Origin: Enchytraeus crypticus
Lineage: Eukaryota; Annelida; Clitellata; Enchytraeida; Enchytraeidae
DNA length: 64,000 bases
Direction: 5' to 3'
Assembly (NCBI GenBank): GCA_905160935.1
Contig: CAJHZI010000695.1
Coordinates: 725,262-789,261 of the forward strand
Made by a program: the position numbers and the translations under genes. Under the pieces are notes generated by a model. The model did not search any database. It had not been told where the DNA came from and saw only the letters and a list, made by a program, of their open reading frames with translations. Shown here piece after piece: positions 13,062 to 27,900 of this stretch (within the stretch, counting starts at the first letter, position 1; each line of letters begins with the position of its first letter).

Positions 13062-15725
13062 CCCCTATATAGTATAATATATATAGTATACTAGTAGATT
13101 ATTGTTTGGATGACGTTTATAGAATTGTGGTGCGATTGATACTAGATCTTTAAAGATAATGAAGACTTCAAATCAGTTCGACTTATAACGGTATTTACCG
13201 TATCGACTTCTTGAGGGAGCAATAAAACGTTACTATTTCTTTCATTCCACAGGTGGCGCTGTCAGTAGGTGGAGAAGAAGTGACAATAGTTGTCTCGAAA
13301 GAACCCGCTGAGTCACTGGGTAAGTGTAGAGACACGATTAATCACTGATTGAGTGACTGGGTAAGTGTAGAAACAGGATTAATCACTGATCGAGTCACTG
13401 GGTAAGTGTAGAGACATGATTAATCACTGATTGAGTTACTGGGTAAGTGTAGAAATAGGATTAATCACTGATTGAGTCACTGGGTAAGTGTAGAAACAGG
13501 ATTAGTCACTGATTGAGTCACTGGGTAAGTGTAGAGACATGATTAATCACTGATTGAGTCACTGGGTAAGTGTAGAGATACGATTAATCACTGATTGGTC
13601 TTTGGTAAATACCAGAGCCGAGTTTATCCTTAGCTACGTCTCTTAATAAATCAATCAATGGGAATTTAACGTCCGGTTCCTCGCCATAAGTCAATGTCAG
13701 GGACGTCAACGTTGAACTGATGAAATCAGTGACGGGAATGTTTTAAAGTTGAACTGTGAACCTATTGATCCACTGCAGAGCTAATCGATATTGCCACTGC
13801 CGCATGAAATGTTTATTTTGTTGTTGGCACTGAAAAGAATCTTTTCGATTAGACTATAATGAGGACAAGCATATCTGTGAGGACAAGGTACGTAGTGTGT
13901 GCTTTATAACTTAGTTCAAGACGACCACTATCAGCTGATACTCGACCGCGGATCAGTATGTGTGGGATTCAAATCCTGGGCTCGCCCGTCACTGACACCA
14001 CTTTCGAGTGAGGAAACTGAGATTAGCTTTACCAGCTGCTAAGCACGTAGGCGCTTATACCAGTCATTATCTCATCAGAGTTAGTACACTCCTCTCTGAG
14101 GTGCTCTTTTAGGAGAACCACATCACGAATAATGTTCACCTTTATGTGAGAGCATGCATATTGCAGTTGCTACATGGACTCTGCATGTAACATGCCTGTA
14201 TATGCATATTGTAAATTTACTTAGGCTCTATTTGACCCTACTCATATTCTTTTTTACTCATATTCTTTTTTACTCATATTCTCAAAGCTAAACTTCCCTG
14301 TTATGAAGGATATTCAAACGAAATGTCTCTGTTTTTCTAGAATTTGCTGCTGGTCAAGTTTTGTAAATTCTAAGAACAGCCATCTACTCCTTACGCTTTC
14401 ATTGTAACAACAGTAACACAAGGAGCATCGGACATAAAAACATAATATACTGTAGATCTAAAAATATTTTATAATGAGATATTATAAAATACGCAGGTCT
14501 GCAATTAGAGGCGGGAGGATGCAGCGCAGTGAGTGGCTGTTTAATCAAGTCAATATCGACCAATCAGGCAGCAGCACGTGATGGCAGGCTGAAGGTGGGA
14601 GATGTAGGGGTGGGGGTAAATCATGAGTCACTGAGGGGGGTGACGAATATTCAGGCTAGGGGGGCCATTAGGAGAGCCGGGCTCTCTTCAAATCATATCA
14701 GGTCTGCTTAGTAAATAGTTCATTAATTAACAGATTAATTGATCAGTTGATTAATTAACTAGTGAATTATTTAATAATTAATAGTTAATTATGCCTCTAA
14801 TAGTTAATAACGTCCCTGACATCATCCTTGTATGAGGAAACGGACGTTAAACCTTTATTATTATTATTTTTATTTATTGTTATTAATTAACCAACTAGCC
14901 AAACTAATTACTTAATTAAATTGTAGTGCTTTACATTATCAACAACATCATTAGAGTGCTGCTTTCACTTGACCATCCAAAGCGAAAGAACAGAATTTAC
15001 CAGAACTGCTACCATCTTTCGTTATTCCAATATTTCTTCAAATTTATGTAGCAGGAATAAGGGAAGCAAGCCTAGGGCTTGTTTCAATCCCCAATCATAC
15101 ATGATTACAACATCTAGCTTATTTTTAAAACTATTCACCAACACCGCATTCACAACCTCCTCACTCAATTCATCACGTGATCTGCGCTCTACAGGCTGCA
15201 GAGTTGAGAATAAAAATAAATAAATAAACAACTATTTATTATTTTATTATTTATTATAATAAAAGAGTTCCACCTATCAATCACCCTTTGAGAAAAAGAA
15301 AATTTTCCTAAGTCTGTCCTTACGCTAGGCTTAAACAACTTATAGCTATGACATCTTAAACCAAACAAGCCTAAGTGATTGGCTAAGTGAGATGAATTCA
15401 ACTCTCTTTATCCAGGTGAGCTCTATAGTGTAGTGATAGATATTAACATGGACGATCTGGTGTGTTTAACGTTTAATATAAGCTTTGGTGACTATTGATA
15501 ATGGGTCGAGATAGGAAGTTTTTCTAGTTCTATGTGATTGGCTAGTGCATCAAACTGGTAAATATTACATTTAATGCTGTTACAATTGAGTAAAGCAGCT
15601 AGAAATATATTGATTAAGTTAAAGTTTGACCAAGGTAGATCCTTGGTTGAAAAAGAGTAAATATTATAAAAACAAGTGGAGAGTGAAGGCGTTATATACC
15701 ATGGACCTGCCAGTAGGCAGTGTAC

Positions 15726-15759
<34 letters not shown>

Positions 15760-16554
15760 AAACAAGTTGTGTTAAAAGCTTGATTAAAAGATTAATTCTC
15801 CCGACTCCGGTTAAACAGGGAAGATGATGATGATGATGATGTTAAAAACTCGATTAAAGATTTTTTGCTATTATCAATTTATCACGTGATCTGCGCTCTA
15901 CAGGCTGCAGAATTGAGAATAAAAATAAATAAATAAACAACTATTTATTATTTTATTATTTATTATTTTATCAAGATGTAAAAGGTCTGGCTAGATAATT
16001 TATATTTATTAATTCTAAATACCAATTGTTTTCAGTATTTCCTACGTACCACAAGCAACAAAGAGAAACTTGAATCCAGTTTTAACCAGTTCATTCAACT
16101 CAGCTACTCACAGTACTGATCCTGCAGCTCATGCTATCGGCAGTACTGATCCTAATGTTGTGTGAGTTTACTGTTAAAACAAATTAACGTTATATAGCTT
16201 TTTGTGCATTAGTGTCAGCCCTAACTCTTAAATCTGAGAAACTTGTAATAGCTATAATTCTGTTGGATTAGCCGCTTTATTTAAAGATAGTAATATTTCA
16301 TCATCATAAAAGTAATAGTGCTTTCTATTATTTATTAGGGTGGTGATCTGTTGAAATGATATTGTCAGATGTGGTATTTTCTCAGCAACTAAATAGTTTA
16401 TATAAATTAAGATGAATAGTTATTTGAATGCGTGGGTTGATCAAATTTTGCTTAACTCTATCAAACTCTGCTACTCGCACTCCAAGTGGTTCTCAACTGT
16501 TTATTGGCAATTGAACATTTTAAAAATTTGTGCCTCGCCGCTTGTGAGTAATGA

Positions 16555-16599
<45 letters not shown>

Positions 16600-19500
16600 T
16601 AGTGCACTACCTACTGGCAGGTCCAGTGTATATAACGCCTTAACTCTTCTCTGTCTTCCGTTTTTCTTCATGTCCACATATGAGTTGATCTTTAAATCAT
16701 CTAACATGATATAAAGAAGCTAAAGCTAAAAGAACTAATATTAACGTCAGTTTCCCCGCTCGAAAGCGATGTCATACCATTGATACCACTGGAGTGAGCA
16801 CTATTAACAACTAAACGCCTAGGTTGAGAACTGATACAGTGACTTTATGTATTGCTATATTTATTAATTATCTTGAATTCTACACATACCGTATTTTTAT
16901 AAGCAGTAGTGGTAGTGTAGGTACATATCAAAGGCTCGCTAACATTCAGTCTACTTGCTTTGTCGTTATCGTGTACTTAGCTGCTATTTATTACTCTTTT
17001 GCTTATTTACTGAACTGTTTTTAATGAACTACGGTGCCTTTATTTGCGTGCATATACATGTAGTGATATTAGTGTAGTGTACTCGAGACTTACTATGCGT
17101 ATTAAGTTAATTTTGAGTTCGATAATTTTAAGTTTGGATAGATATAAACTACTTCTTGAAGCATTTCGTTGTGTGACTCTAATATTTTTGCTTTTCTTCT
17201 CTATTGTATCGAATACAAAACTTTAGTTATAAACTTTAGTTGCACTCTGTATAGAACTTTATTTTGCATTGCAGCGCCATTTAAACGTCTTGTGTTAACA
17301 AATAAAAGATTCCTTTCAAAATTTGACCGAATTGAATTGTTAAAATATTTGTTGAATTCGTTATTTCTGTTTAAATTTGTAATAGACTTATTTTTCATTT
17401 ATTTTCACTGTTTAAGATTATATTTATCAGAGTCTGCTATCGCGCTCTTACAGAGCACTCCATCGATCAACTGCTTTTAGTTACTTTTTATTTGAAGTCT
17501 ACAGTCTTTATATTATACAGATTACAAATTTACACTGCATCCTTTGATCTTTGACACCTGAGAATTTGTATTCCTAAAACTCTTTGGATTGATCCGCTGA
17601 TATAATCAGCTCACTGTCTGTTTATCTCTTCTCTCTCCCTTTCTCTCTCTTTCTCTTTTTCTTTCTCTCATACACCTTCATATCATGTTTGGATGATGAA
17701 TCGGGCGTTAAACTCGCTGGAGCCAGTAGCGACGTCGATAAGATACTCGACCGCGGATCAGTATGTGCTGCGTTCAAATCCTGGGCCCGCCAGTCACTGA
17801 CATCGCTATCGAGTGAGGAAACTGACGTTAACATTAGCTTGACCAGCTTTTACCAGCTGTGAACGTTTTAGTCATATTGTCAAATGCTCCATGTCATCAT
17901 GAACATCTGGGTGCAGTCCATCACTCAGTCACTGAGAGACAACCACTGAGAGATCTATGAACTGATTCACTCTATTCTAGTCCTGACTCACTCAGTCGAT
18001 TTACTGAGGAAACGAACCCATTCAGAATTCTCTTTCACCTAAGCTGTGGAAAAGAATTCCTCCGATATTCCTTGTTATACCTCTACTCGTTGTTATGTAG
18101 CAGGACCACACCATGACTACGCCCACCTCTTGACCTATTCTGATACAAGATCATGACCCCGCTCACCTCTTGACCTATTTTGATACAAGATCATGACCAC
18201 CCCTACCTCTTGACCTATTCTGATACAAGGTCATGACCACGCCCACCTCGTGACCCAATTCTGAAAGAAGGTCAACAGAATTTGCATCTGTTCAGGAGAA
18301 GAAATGATTATGTAAATGGATTGAAATTTTTATTGTGATTTCTTAGTTATTATTAAGATCTTAAGTAGGTGTCTAGATTTTGAAGCTCACCTCACATCTT
18401 AGAGACATTTATCGAGAGTGTAACTCAGAAATGAAACATACAGGTTCTACCGTTCACTGCAGGTTCAGTTCTCACTGGTAAGTGGTTACCACTTGCTTCT
18501 TAATAGCGAATCATTTTGACTAATTTTTCTGTTACTATTGATAGTATTTTTCTGTTACTATTGATAGTATTTTTCTGTTACTATTGATAGTATTTTTCTG
18601 TTACTATTGATAGTATTTTTCTGTTACTATTGATAGTATTTTTCTGTTACTATTGATAGTATTTTTCTGTTAATATTGATAGTATTTTTCTGTTATTATT
18701 GATAGTATTTTTCTGTTACTATTGATAGTATTTTTCTGTTACTATTGATAGTATTTTTCTGTTAATATTGATAGTATTTTTCTGTTAATATTGATAGTAT
18801 TTTTCTGTTATTATTGATAGTATTTTTCTGTTAATATTGATAGTATTTTTCTGTTATTATTGATAGTATTTTTCTGTTACTATTGATAGTATTTTTCTGT
18901 TACTATTGATAGTATTTTTCTGTTAATATTGATAGTATTTTTCTGTTATTATTGATAGTATTTTTCTGTTACTATTGATAGTTTGATAGACTTCTAATTT
19001 CGATATAAAGCTTACTCCAGTTCATTCATGAATCACTTTGAGTTAATTTATTAGTTAATTTATTAGCAAGTCAAGGTCTCTCTCGATCTGTTAATTGAGT
19101 GATCGATTAATCGATTTACTGCTTGATTGATTGATGCAATGACTGACTAATTGATGACAGTATTGATTTATGATCTATCGACTAATTTATTAATTGGTTG
19201 ATATATAAATTAATTTATTAATTGATTGATATGTAGAAGTGTTTTATTTGCCGATGTCAGAAGAGAATCTACAACTACGGATCTACTTGATCATGATGAT
19301 ATCGAGCACTCTGGTACAGCTGCCGCAACCGTCGATGTGTCTAGACTGTCAGATTATACTGCAGTAAACTCGTCATCTGCTCAAACAACTCTTAAATCAG
19401 AGCTAACTTTGGATATAGCCAGTCTCTCTCAACGTGATCTAACATCTAATGCAATACTCAAAACACCTTTTTCTCTGTCGCTAACTCAGCATATAACATC

Positions 19501-22500
19501 GGTAGCTTCCGTCGTTCACGGAACTTATGAGGAGGTGGTTGAAACAATGGCCTCACCGCTACGTTGTGATTACAGCAGATCAGCCTGTGGTGATGAACAG
19601 GAGTCGAGCGACACTGGGACAAGCCTAGTATCTCGTGAAGCCAATCCTCTCGGTGTCTACTCGCTGGACCTGCCGTGTGACAGTATCACGCCCGTGCCTT
19701 GCTTCCACTCTCCACTCGCTGTCTCTTCCAGATCTCCAGTTCCTCCCCTGGATCATTCCACGCTTTCCATACTCTCTCAACCCGATGCTGAGTCTATCCC
19801 AGCACTAGCCAATTCTCTCTTAGACTCTTCGGGCAGATCTTCTGCTGTTATCATGCCTCGCTCTGTCTCTACCGCTCTACCAGTCAACGCTTCCATCAGA
19901 ACAGACTTCAAATCTTCCGTTTCTCATTCGCGTTCTTTCACGAACAGTTCGGCGAACAGAAGCTTGCCAGCAGAGAACAATTTCAGCTCAAGAAGCCGCT
20001 CAGCGCTGTTGGGTAAGACATCAAGTGCCGAGCAGATTCATCAACCAATCGCTTCTCGTGTAGGAAAATCATCGTCGAGTCAGCTGCCGCTCTCGTCATT
20101 AGCTGAAGCGGATGTCCTGCATACTTGCTCAAACCCTATCATGAGTGCATCGGAGTATGCTGAGTCAGGTCAAAGGTCAGTTGACGTATCGTGTCGAAGG
20201 TCATCCCTTCAGACTCAGAAACCGGGGGTAAGAAATTCCATGTCTAATTCACGTCGCAGGAGACAGTTGAGTATATCGAGCGAGTTGTCGTGTGGCGGGA
20301 GAGATAGGGGATTTCGCCTGGCTGATGTGAGGGGAGGGGTAGCTATACAGTCTGAGAGAACTGTCATGGATGATGTAGACTATGTTTTGTATAGATGTAG
20401 CGTGGTGAAGAGGTCAGAGTTCAACTCTAGGCAGAGCAGATCTACTGGTTAGTCTGGTACTCTTTTTGTCTTAAGAACGCCATTAGTTGACATGTTTAGT
20501 GTTGCCACTTCAGCTGCTGCATTTAATTGTCAGGCCATCAGATAGTATGCATTGGGTTTATGGGTGTCTAATTTTGACATACATGACATCTGTTGCATAA
20601 ACTCACCTTCATCACAATCATCATCACTATCATCATCTTCATCATCACTATCATCTTCCCTTGACTCCCAGTATAACTAGGGTCAGATGATCAATTGCAT
20701 AAAGTCGAATTATAAAATGTAAATACACTCTGAACATCCAATGGTGCAATTATATCACGTGACAGTTCCATGTTGTTGTCATGACGAGGCGTACGATAGC
20801 TATCGAATGTATTTGTTGTGATCATGAGTGACGAGGCGTACGATAGCTATCGAATGTATTCAATATTTTAAGAACTTTATCGAGACTCAACAGGAAGCAT
20901 ACAAGTGGAAAATCATCATCATCTTCGCTTGAATCCTAATTTAACCTGAATCGAATACGAATAGAATTTCTTTCGTATTCGTCTTAGAAAATTTTGTTTC
21001 TAGTGGGCGACCACTATCCTGGTCCCCTCGATTAAGATCTTAGTGCTTAGTCTCCCTTTGCACAGTCAATCAATCACTAAGAATTTAACGTCCGGTTCCT
21101 CGCCATAAGGCAATGACAGAGACGTCTCTTGCAGACTGTGCACAACAGACGCCAAAACACCACACAGTCAAAAAGGTTGTTCTACTCTAAAGCAACCCGG
21201 ACACAACACGAGTAGCGATGGTCGGGATACAAATAGACTGTCTCAAATCCACTCTGTCCTACAATACACCACTAGTCAATCCGCTAAATGAGACTTTTCC
21301 ATACGTTAAAATTTTAGTAACAATTTATGGAGCGTAGCGGATCACCAACTGAATGCCCTTTCTGACGGTATTTATTTAGTCGTTAAGATGTAAAAATGGG
21401 TGTTTGTTAGCAGGCAGCTCTTCAAAGCTTAACCCTCGCTATTTGAGTTTAGCCTCTGAAGGGCAACTACACCGCGTCGTGCTCAATCTACAATCTTCGT
21501 CAGTCAGTCACAACCTATCCCAGAACACGTCGTCTTCAACAGTGCTTTCCTCATCCACAACAACACTGAGCACCATGCAGACAAGTCACTCTAAGTCTGA
21601 TCATACATATCGTGACCCTGGTCAAATCAAACAAGAAGAGAGTGAGAAGAGAGAGAAAGAAGATGTGGATGAGGAGAGAGAGAAAGAAGAAGAGAAGAGA
21701 GAGAGAGAAGATGATGATGATGAGAAGAGAGAGAAAGAAGATGAGGATGAGTGTAGAGCAGAGAGGAGGAAGCTTGGCCTCAGACTCGTGGGTCACAGGA
21801 ACGACTCTGCACTGGGAGTGTTTGTGATGGGCGTGGTCAATGAGAGTGCTGCAGCCAGGGATGGGCGGATTTGGATTGGGGATCAGCTGCTCGAGGTAAG
21901 CGATGATCCGGTGATTCACTCCAGTGACAGTGATATCACTGCACGTGATAACAACAACAACAACAATTAGAGTGCTACAGTCATCAATGACAACATCGAG
22001 CTCTATTGAGACAAAATGATATCACTGCATGATGTGATTAAGTGATACTAGTGATTTCATTCCAGTGATATAATATCACTGCACGTGATGTGATTAACTG
22101 ATGCTAGTGATTTCATTCCAGTGATATTAGACATTTGTTAACTGGATATTGAGACAGATAAACAGATTAATTTATGACAGATAAATAGCTGTTGTTTATT
22201 TATGACTAGTTATGACAGATTAATTTATGACAGATGACTATTAATTTATGACAGATGGCTATTATTTTATGACTGACTATTAATTTATGTCAGATGACTA
22301 TTATTTTATGACAGATGAACAGCTGGATGTTGTTTATATATGACTAATTATAATTAGTCATAAAAAACAACATCTGTAATAATTATGACAGATGACTATT
22401 AATTTATGACAGATAAACGGCTGTTCTCTACTGGATCGCTCTCATGTCAACGTCTCCTCCATCATCAGTGGAATCAACCTCTCCACAGTCGAGATCATTC

Positions 22501-22521
22501 TACTCAGGTCTTCTTCATTTA

Positions 22522-22552
<31 letters not shown>

Positions 22553-22641
22553 TTCTCTCACTTTTCTCTCTCATAAAGTGTAGCAATATTTTATTGCATG
22601 TTGTTGAATTTCTCCAACAAGAATGTAAGATGGTGATGATA

Positions 22642-22674
<33 letters not shown>

Positions 22675-24965
22675 TGCTTAAAGGTCGGTTAGAATCTTTC
22701 TGTCTTGAAATGTAAGTCCTACTGGTTGAATTACTCAATCACTGTGCTGTGTTTATAAAAGAGTTGATTTTACTCGTCATATGACCTGTCCTGTTGATTG
22801 ATTGATTGATTGATTGATTAATCACACAGTGTTCTGTGTTTGCAGGAGAGCTGACTACATTCATCACATGGCCTCTCCTGTAGGCATTAGCAACACTTCG
22901 TGCACTTTCAGGGTGAGTATTGGCAAATTTAAAGATTATTAGTTTAATTTTCTGCTTAATGTTTCTCTCTAGTTTTGTGGTTGGTTTATAAACTTAGCTA
23001 TATTATAATTACAATTTAATTTATTAATATTAAAGCACTCATTGCATATGGAATTTTGTTGGATCTATTGCCTCATTATATGAAGGCAAAGTTTATTCTG
23101 ATTTTAATTAAGTCAATCTAGTATCGAAAAGATAGAAAACCAATTAAGAGCTTTATCTAAATAGTTAGAACTGCATATTATAAAATGTCGCACTATGCCT
23201 AATCTAATCTGTATAGTGGAAACGTTTCGATGCTAAATTAATTAGTTATGTTATTGGCTAAGATATTAGCTATGTTATTAGCTATGTTATAATCTCTGCG
23301 ATTATCTGTGTTATTAGCTACGTTATTAGCTATGTTATTAGGTATGTCATTAGCTATGTTTTGGCTATGTTATTAGCTATTTTATTAGCTATGCTATTGG
23401 CTATGCTAGTAGCTATGTTATCCGCTATGTTATTAGCTATGTTATTAGCTATGTTATTGCTATGCTATGGTTGTGTTTTTGGCTATGTTACTAGCTATGC
23501 TATAGACTATGCTACTCTAGTTTTAAATGTTGGTATTCACTGCGCAGACTGATCCTGACACCCTGATCCCGTTGAACCTTCCACCTCCTACAACACTGTG
23601 TCCTTCTTCCAGAGTTCCTGCTCCATCAACGTGCCTTAACACCACCACCACTACCACCACCACTACCACCACCACCAGAGAGCTTCCTCTTCATTGCACC
23701 AGTTCCTCTCCAGCATCCTTACGATCAACAGCTGACCTATCAACCTTGTCTAGCTCAGTGCTCAGTGCTGCGTGTAATGAGACGGTGCGGGGATTTGAAC
23801 CCGGAGACCTGTTGACCAGCAGTGGTGTGCGGAGCTCCACTGGTCGCCAGGCGGTGGCTGGTTTATCAGAGAGTGGCGACCTCTTAGAGGACAACAAGAC
23901 GATGGGTTCTGAGACACTTGAAGTTAAAGAGATTCACGGAGACTCCGTCGTCCTTGACGACTCCTCTGCAGAACTGTCTATTGCTCAAAGAGTGAAAGCT
24001 AATCTTCAACATTATGACACAGTGGCTCAGAATTTATCGTTTGACACAACGGCACCGTCAGCTTTATTGAACGGATCTCCAGAAGAAAAGTTAATGGTAA
24101 AACCTGATGGATATGAAGCAGTTGCACCTGGTACCTTCTGTTTGAAGCATTTTAATAATTTCAATACTTATCTGGAGTCTTCCAAACCTGTTCGTCAGTT
24201 AACCGAAACTTTACCTGTCAGCTCTATTAGTAGTCAACCCGTAAGTGAGGATACTTTACCTGTCTACACCACAACTGATCAGCCTAAGGATGGTGCTGGT
24301 AACACAGGGGCAGTCTATTCTCTGGGCTGGTCCTACCATTGTGAATCCTGTCTTACCTGCAGCATTGCCACATCCAATGAAGCTCATTGCACTGCTCTTA
24401 ACTCTCAGGCGTCCCATTCCAGTGGAAAGCTTCTTGATGAGAGTCATAGAAATGGAAACATTCCATCACAATCAGATAACATCCACACAAATACCTATAA
24501 AGATATTGCACGCTGCTCCTCTGTGTTAAACTCTGCATTACTTGAAGAACCTGCTTCCTGTCAAAATCCATATCTCGAATCCTCCAAGATTCCTAACTAT
24601 TCCCCTAATATTCCCAACGATTCCCGTAAAATTCCCAGCGATTCCCGTAAAATTCCCAGCGATTCCCCTAAAATTCCCAACGATTCCCCTAAAATTTCCA
24701 GTGATTCCCCTAAAATTCCCAACGATTCCCCTCCCACGGACAGCGAGCACAACTTGAGCACTGTGTCAGGCGGGGTGGACGCTGATGTTGAATCCAGTGG
24801 ATCCACTCAGAGGGGTTCCCTGGAGGGAAGAACTGGGAGTGAGAACTGCCAGGCCCTGGATAGCTCGAGATCTGCAAGTTCTGTTGTTACATCGGTGGAA
24901 GTGTATCAGTCGACACCTGCGGAGAGAGAAAAGAAGAAACCAGGCAGATTAAAAGGTTTGACTAT

Positions 24966-24996
<31 letters not shown>

Positions 24997-27900
24997 TCAT
25001 AATAATAATAATAATAATAAAGATTTAACGTCCGTTTCCTCATACAAGGATGATGTCAGGGACGTCCCCCATCATATATAGACACTAGAGATTAAAAAGT
25101 TTGCCTATAGAGACACTAGAGATTAAAAGGTATGACTATATAGACACTAGATATTGAAAGGTTTGACTATATAGACACTAGATAGTAAAAAGTTTGACTA
25201 TGTAATAATAATAATAATAATAACACACATTATAGTGAAACGATCAACTATGTTGATATCTGTCACTTTTAATACGACATGTTAAATCCGTTAGGCAATT
25301 GAGACCATTTTCCGTGTAGCCAGTCCAGTGAATGTCCGAGATTTTACTCTCAGATCAGCGCGGCTGGGATTCGAACCCACGAGAGTTCGATTCACCTCAG
25401 GGTCTGTCATTTAAAACTTCATGACGTTATATATACCCTTAACCACTGCGCTATTGAGACATTCATGTAGATACTAGATGAAAAGGATTGACTATATAGA
25501 TACAGCAGATTAAAAGGATTGACTATAGAGACACTAGATCTCACATTGTATCAGTTGTTTTTTTGAGTCGATAGCAAACCTGTCTCGTAAACAGAACGTA
25601 CAGGTCCCGTGACACGAACCTTGTGGCTTGGATAAATAGATTAAAAGACGTTCTGTTTACTTTAAAATTTAAGTTTTATCACTCCATTCATATATACATA
25701 TTTAAAGATTTTTATAATTAGAAGCTATTAATAAATATTATACTTTGTTCGATTTGTTTAAGGAACTGAATGAAATTGTAGTATCAGTAAACATGTCTTA
25801 ACAGAGTTTTTACGTGGCTTTGCAATCTCTCAGGAGAAATAAGTTCTCACGGCGCTGACTGGCAGTCAAGCGACTGTTGTTTACTGGCGGTGAGATGAAC
25901 GCATTCGGGTTCGTAATGTTAGGTTTTATTGCTTTCGAAAAACACTGAAAGAATTCTAAACATAATAGTGAAATTCCTTGACGGTTTATTGTTAAGGTTG
26001 ACTAAGTTTTAGACAATTTAAATTAATGATAGATGGTAGTCAGGCCTACTTAATTACAGCGGATACTAATTAATTAATTAATTAATTTCAGTACCTCGTG
26101 GCGAGAGATTGCGCAGTCACAACAGCAGCAGCAGCACCAGCAGCAGCTTTGACGCTACCGGCCTCGACTCAGCAGCTGGGCTGCAGCAGCGCTGTCAATC
26201 ATCCTCAGCTGCAGCAGCTGTTAGCTCTAGACGACGAGCAGCTAGCAGCAGCGGTAAGAGAGCCTCTAAGAAAGGTTCCAGCTGCTTGCACGACGAGAAG
26301 AGCTGTGGCATTGTGGCTGGGAGAGAGATGTACATAGAGATTTGTAAGGAATCATCAGTGACTGGTCTGGGGTTAGATATAGTAGGAGGACTTCATTCTG
26401 TACCGGTGTGTATTGCTGTTGATTGACATAGTAATAATAAGAACAGTTAGAGTGCTACAGTCATCAATGACAACATCGAGCACTATTGAGACAAAATCAT
26501 GCCGGCGAGTTAAAAGAAGGTCCAAAAATGGGTCAAATTCCAAAATCCAGATATCATTCCAAAGTAAAGGAAAAAGGAGGTTTAGGCGCAGGTCGCTGCT
26601 CATGGACACTGGATGAAAAAGAGAGATGGAAAAGATAGGTCTTCAACTGCCTATGGAACTGCTCATAGGAAAGCAAAGGCCGATGTGCTTCAAATGAAGA
26701 TTTCCATAGTACTATGTTGTTTCATCTCATATGTCTCAAAGTGCTATACACAGGGTCTCAGGGCTGTTGTGTGCTTAACTTTAAGGTTCAGAAGCACGGG
26801 GCTTCTCTTTAGGACTACTCAACAACTTTAAGTTGCCATTAAAAAGACTATAAAACTACAGTTTGAGCTCACTGCAGTTCATATTCCACTATGCAATTAG
26901 CATTTAAACGAAGCCACGCACGAGTGCTAATTATATCAAGTATTGACCGTGGCATAACTCGAATTTGCTGATAAAAATGTTCTAAACGGAATTGTTAGAA
27001 TTCAGCTTATTTGGTGAATATGAGCGTGTGTCTTAATGTAGGCCTATGTTTGCATGTCTGTCTTGTGTGATTGATTCGGTATTTAACGATCAATGATAAT
27101 AATAACAACATTTAGAATGGCACAGTCATCAATGACAATATCGAGCACTATTGAGACAAAATTAAGCCGGCAAGCAAAAAGAAGGTCCAAAAACGGTGCA
27201 AATTCCAAAATTCAGAAAATCAGTCCAAATTAAATAAGATCTTATGATTGGTAGATCTTCATATACCAATGATCTGACGTTAAACTATTGATTTGACTCG
27301 AGAATTGATTTGCAAATGTACTTCAATTGAAAATGTAACCTCTATTAAAACTAAAACTAATCTGAAATGTTATTATATGTTATTGATATTATTTGCAGGG
27401 AGTTATAATAGTTAACGAGGTGTACAAGAATGGTGCAGCTGCTAGAGATGGGCGCTTAGCTATGGGCGACCAGCTGCTAGAGGTGAGTCATAGCTGCTAG
27501 AGGTGAGTTATAGCTATTAGTGGTAAGTCATGATACAGCTGCTAGAGGTGAGTCATGATATTAGTTGTTGTGTTAGCCAAACTAATAGGACAGCTAATAA
27601 GTTATTCGTACATAAAATTCATATGAGACTTGATTAATAATATTATTATCTTATATTATCTTGGTTAATGCATAGGAATACGCAGAAAAACTTGCATAAA
27701 TCCAGCGATTGATGGATAGGCTAATTGATTGATGATCGGTCTAACGATTGTCTAATTTTACTGCCAGTAATCTTAATTGTCTCGTTTGTCTACTTTTATC
27801 CAATCAGGTTAACGGAGAGAGTTTATGTGAGGTGACAGATGATTGGGCCAGAGATCTGCTCGTCCACTCAGCTCAGCGAATCAGATTGCTTGTTTACAGA

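Noticed and set aside
16412..17480. Several 60-100 codon plus frames in the long PDZ6-to-spacer intron
   Set aside because: Low-complexity or AT-driven, with no homology, and no matching splice sites required.
18520..18985. Regular 24-bp repeats that could suggest a CRISPR array
   Set aside because: There are no unique spacers between repeats, and the setting is a eukaryotic intron.
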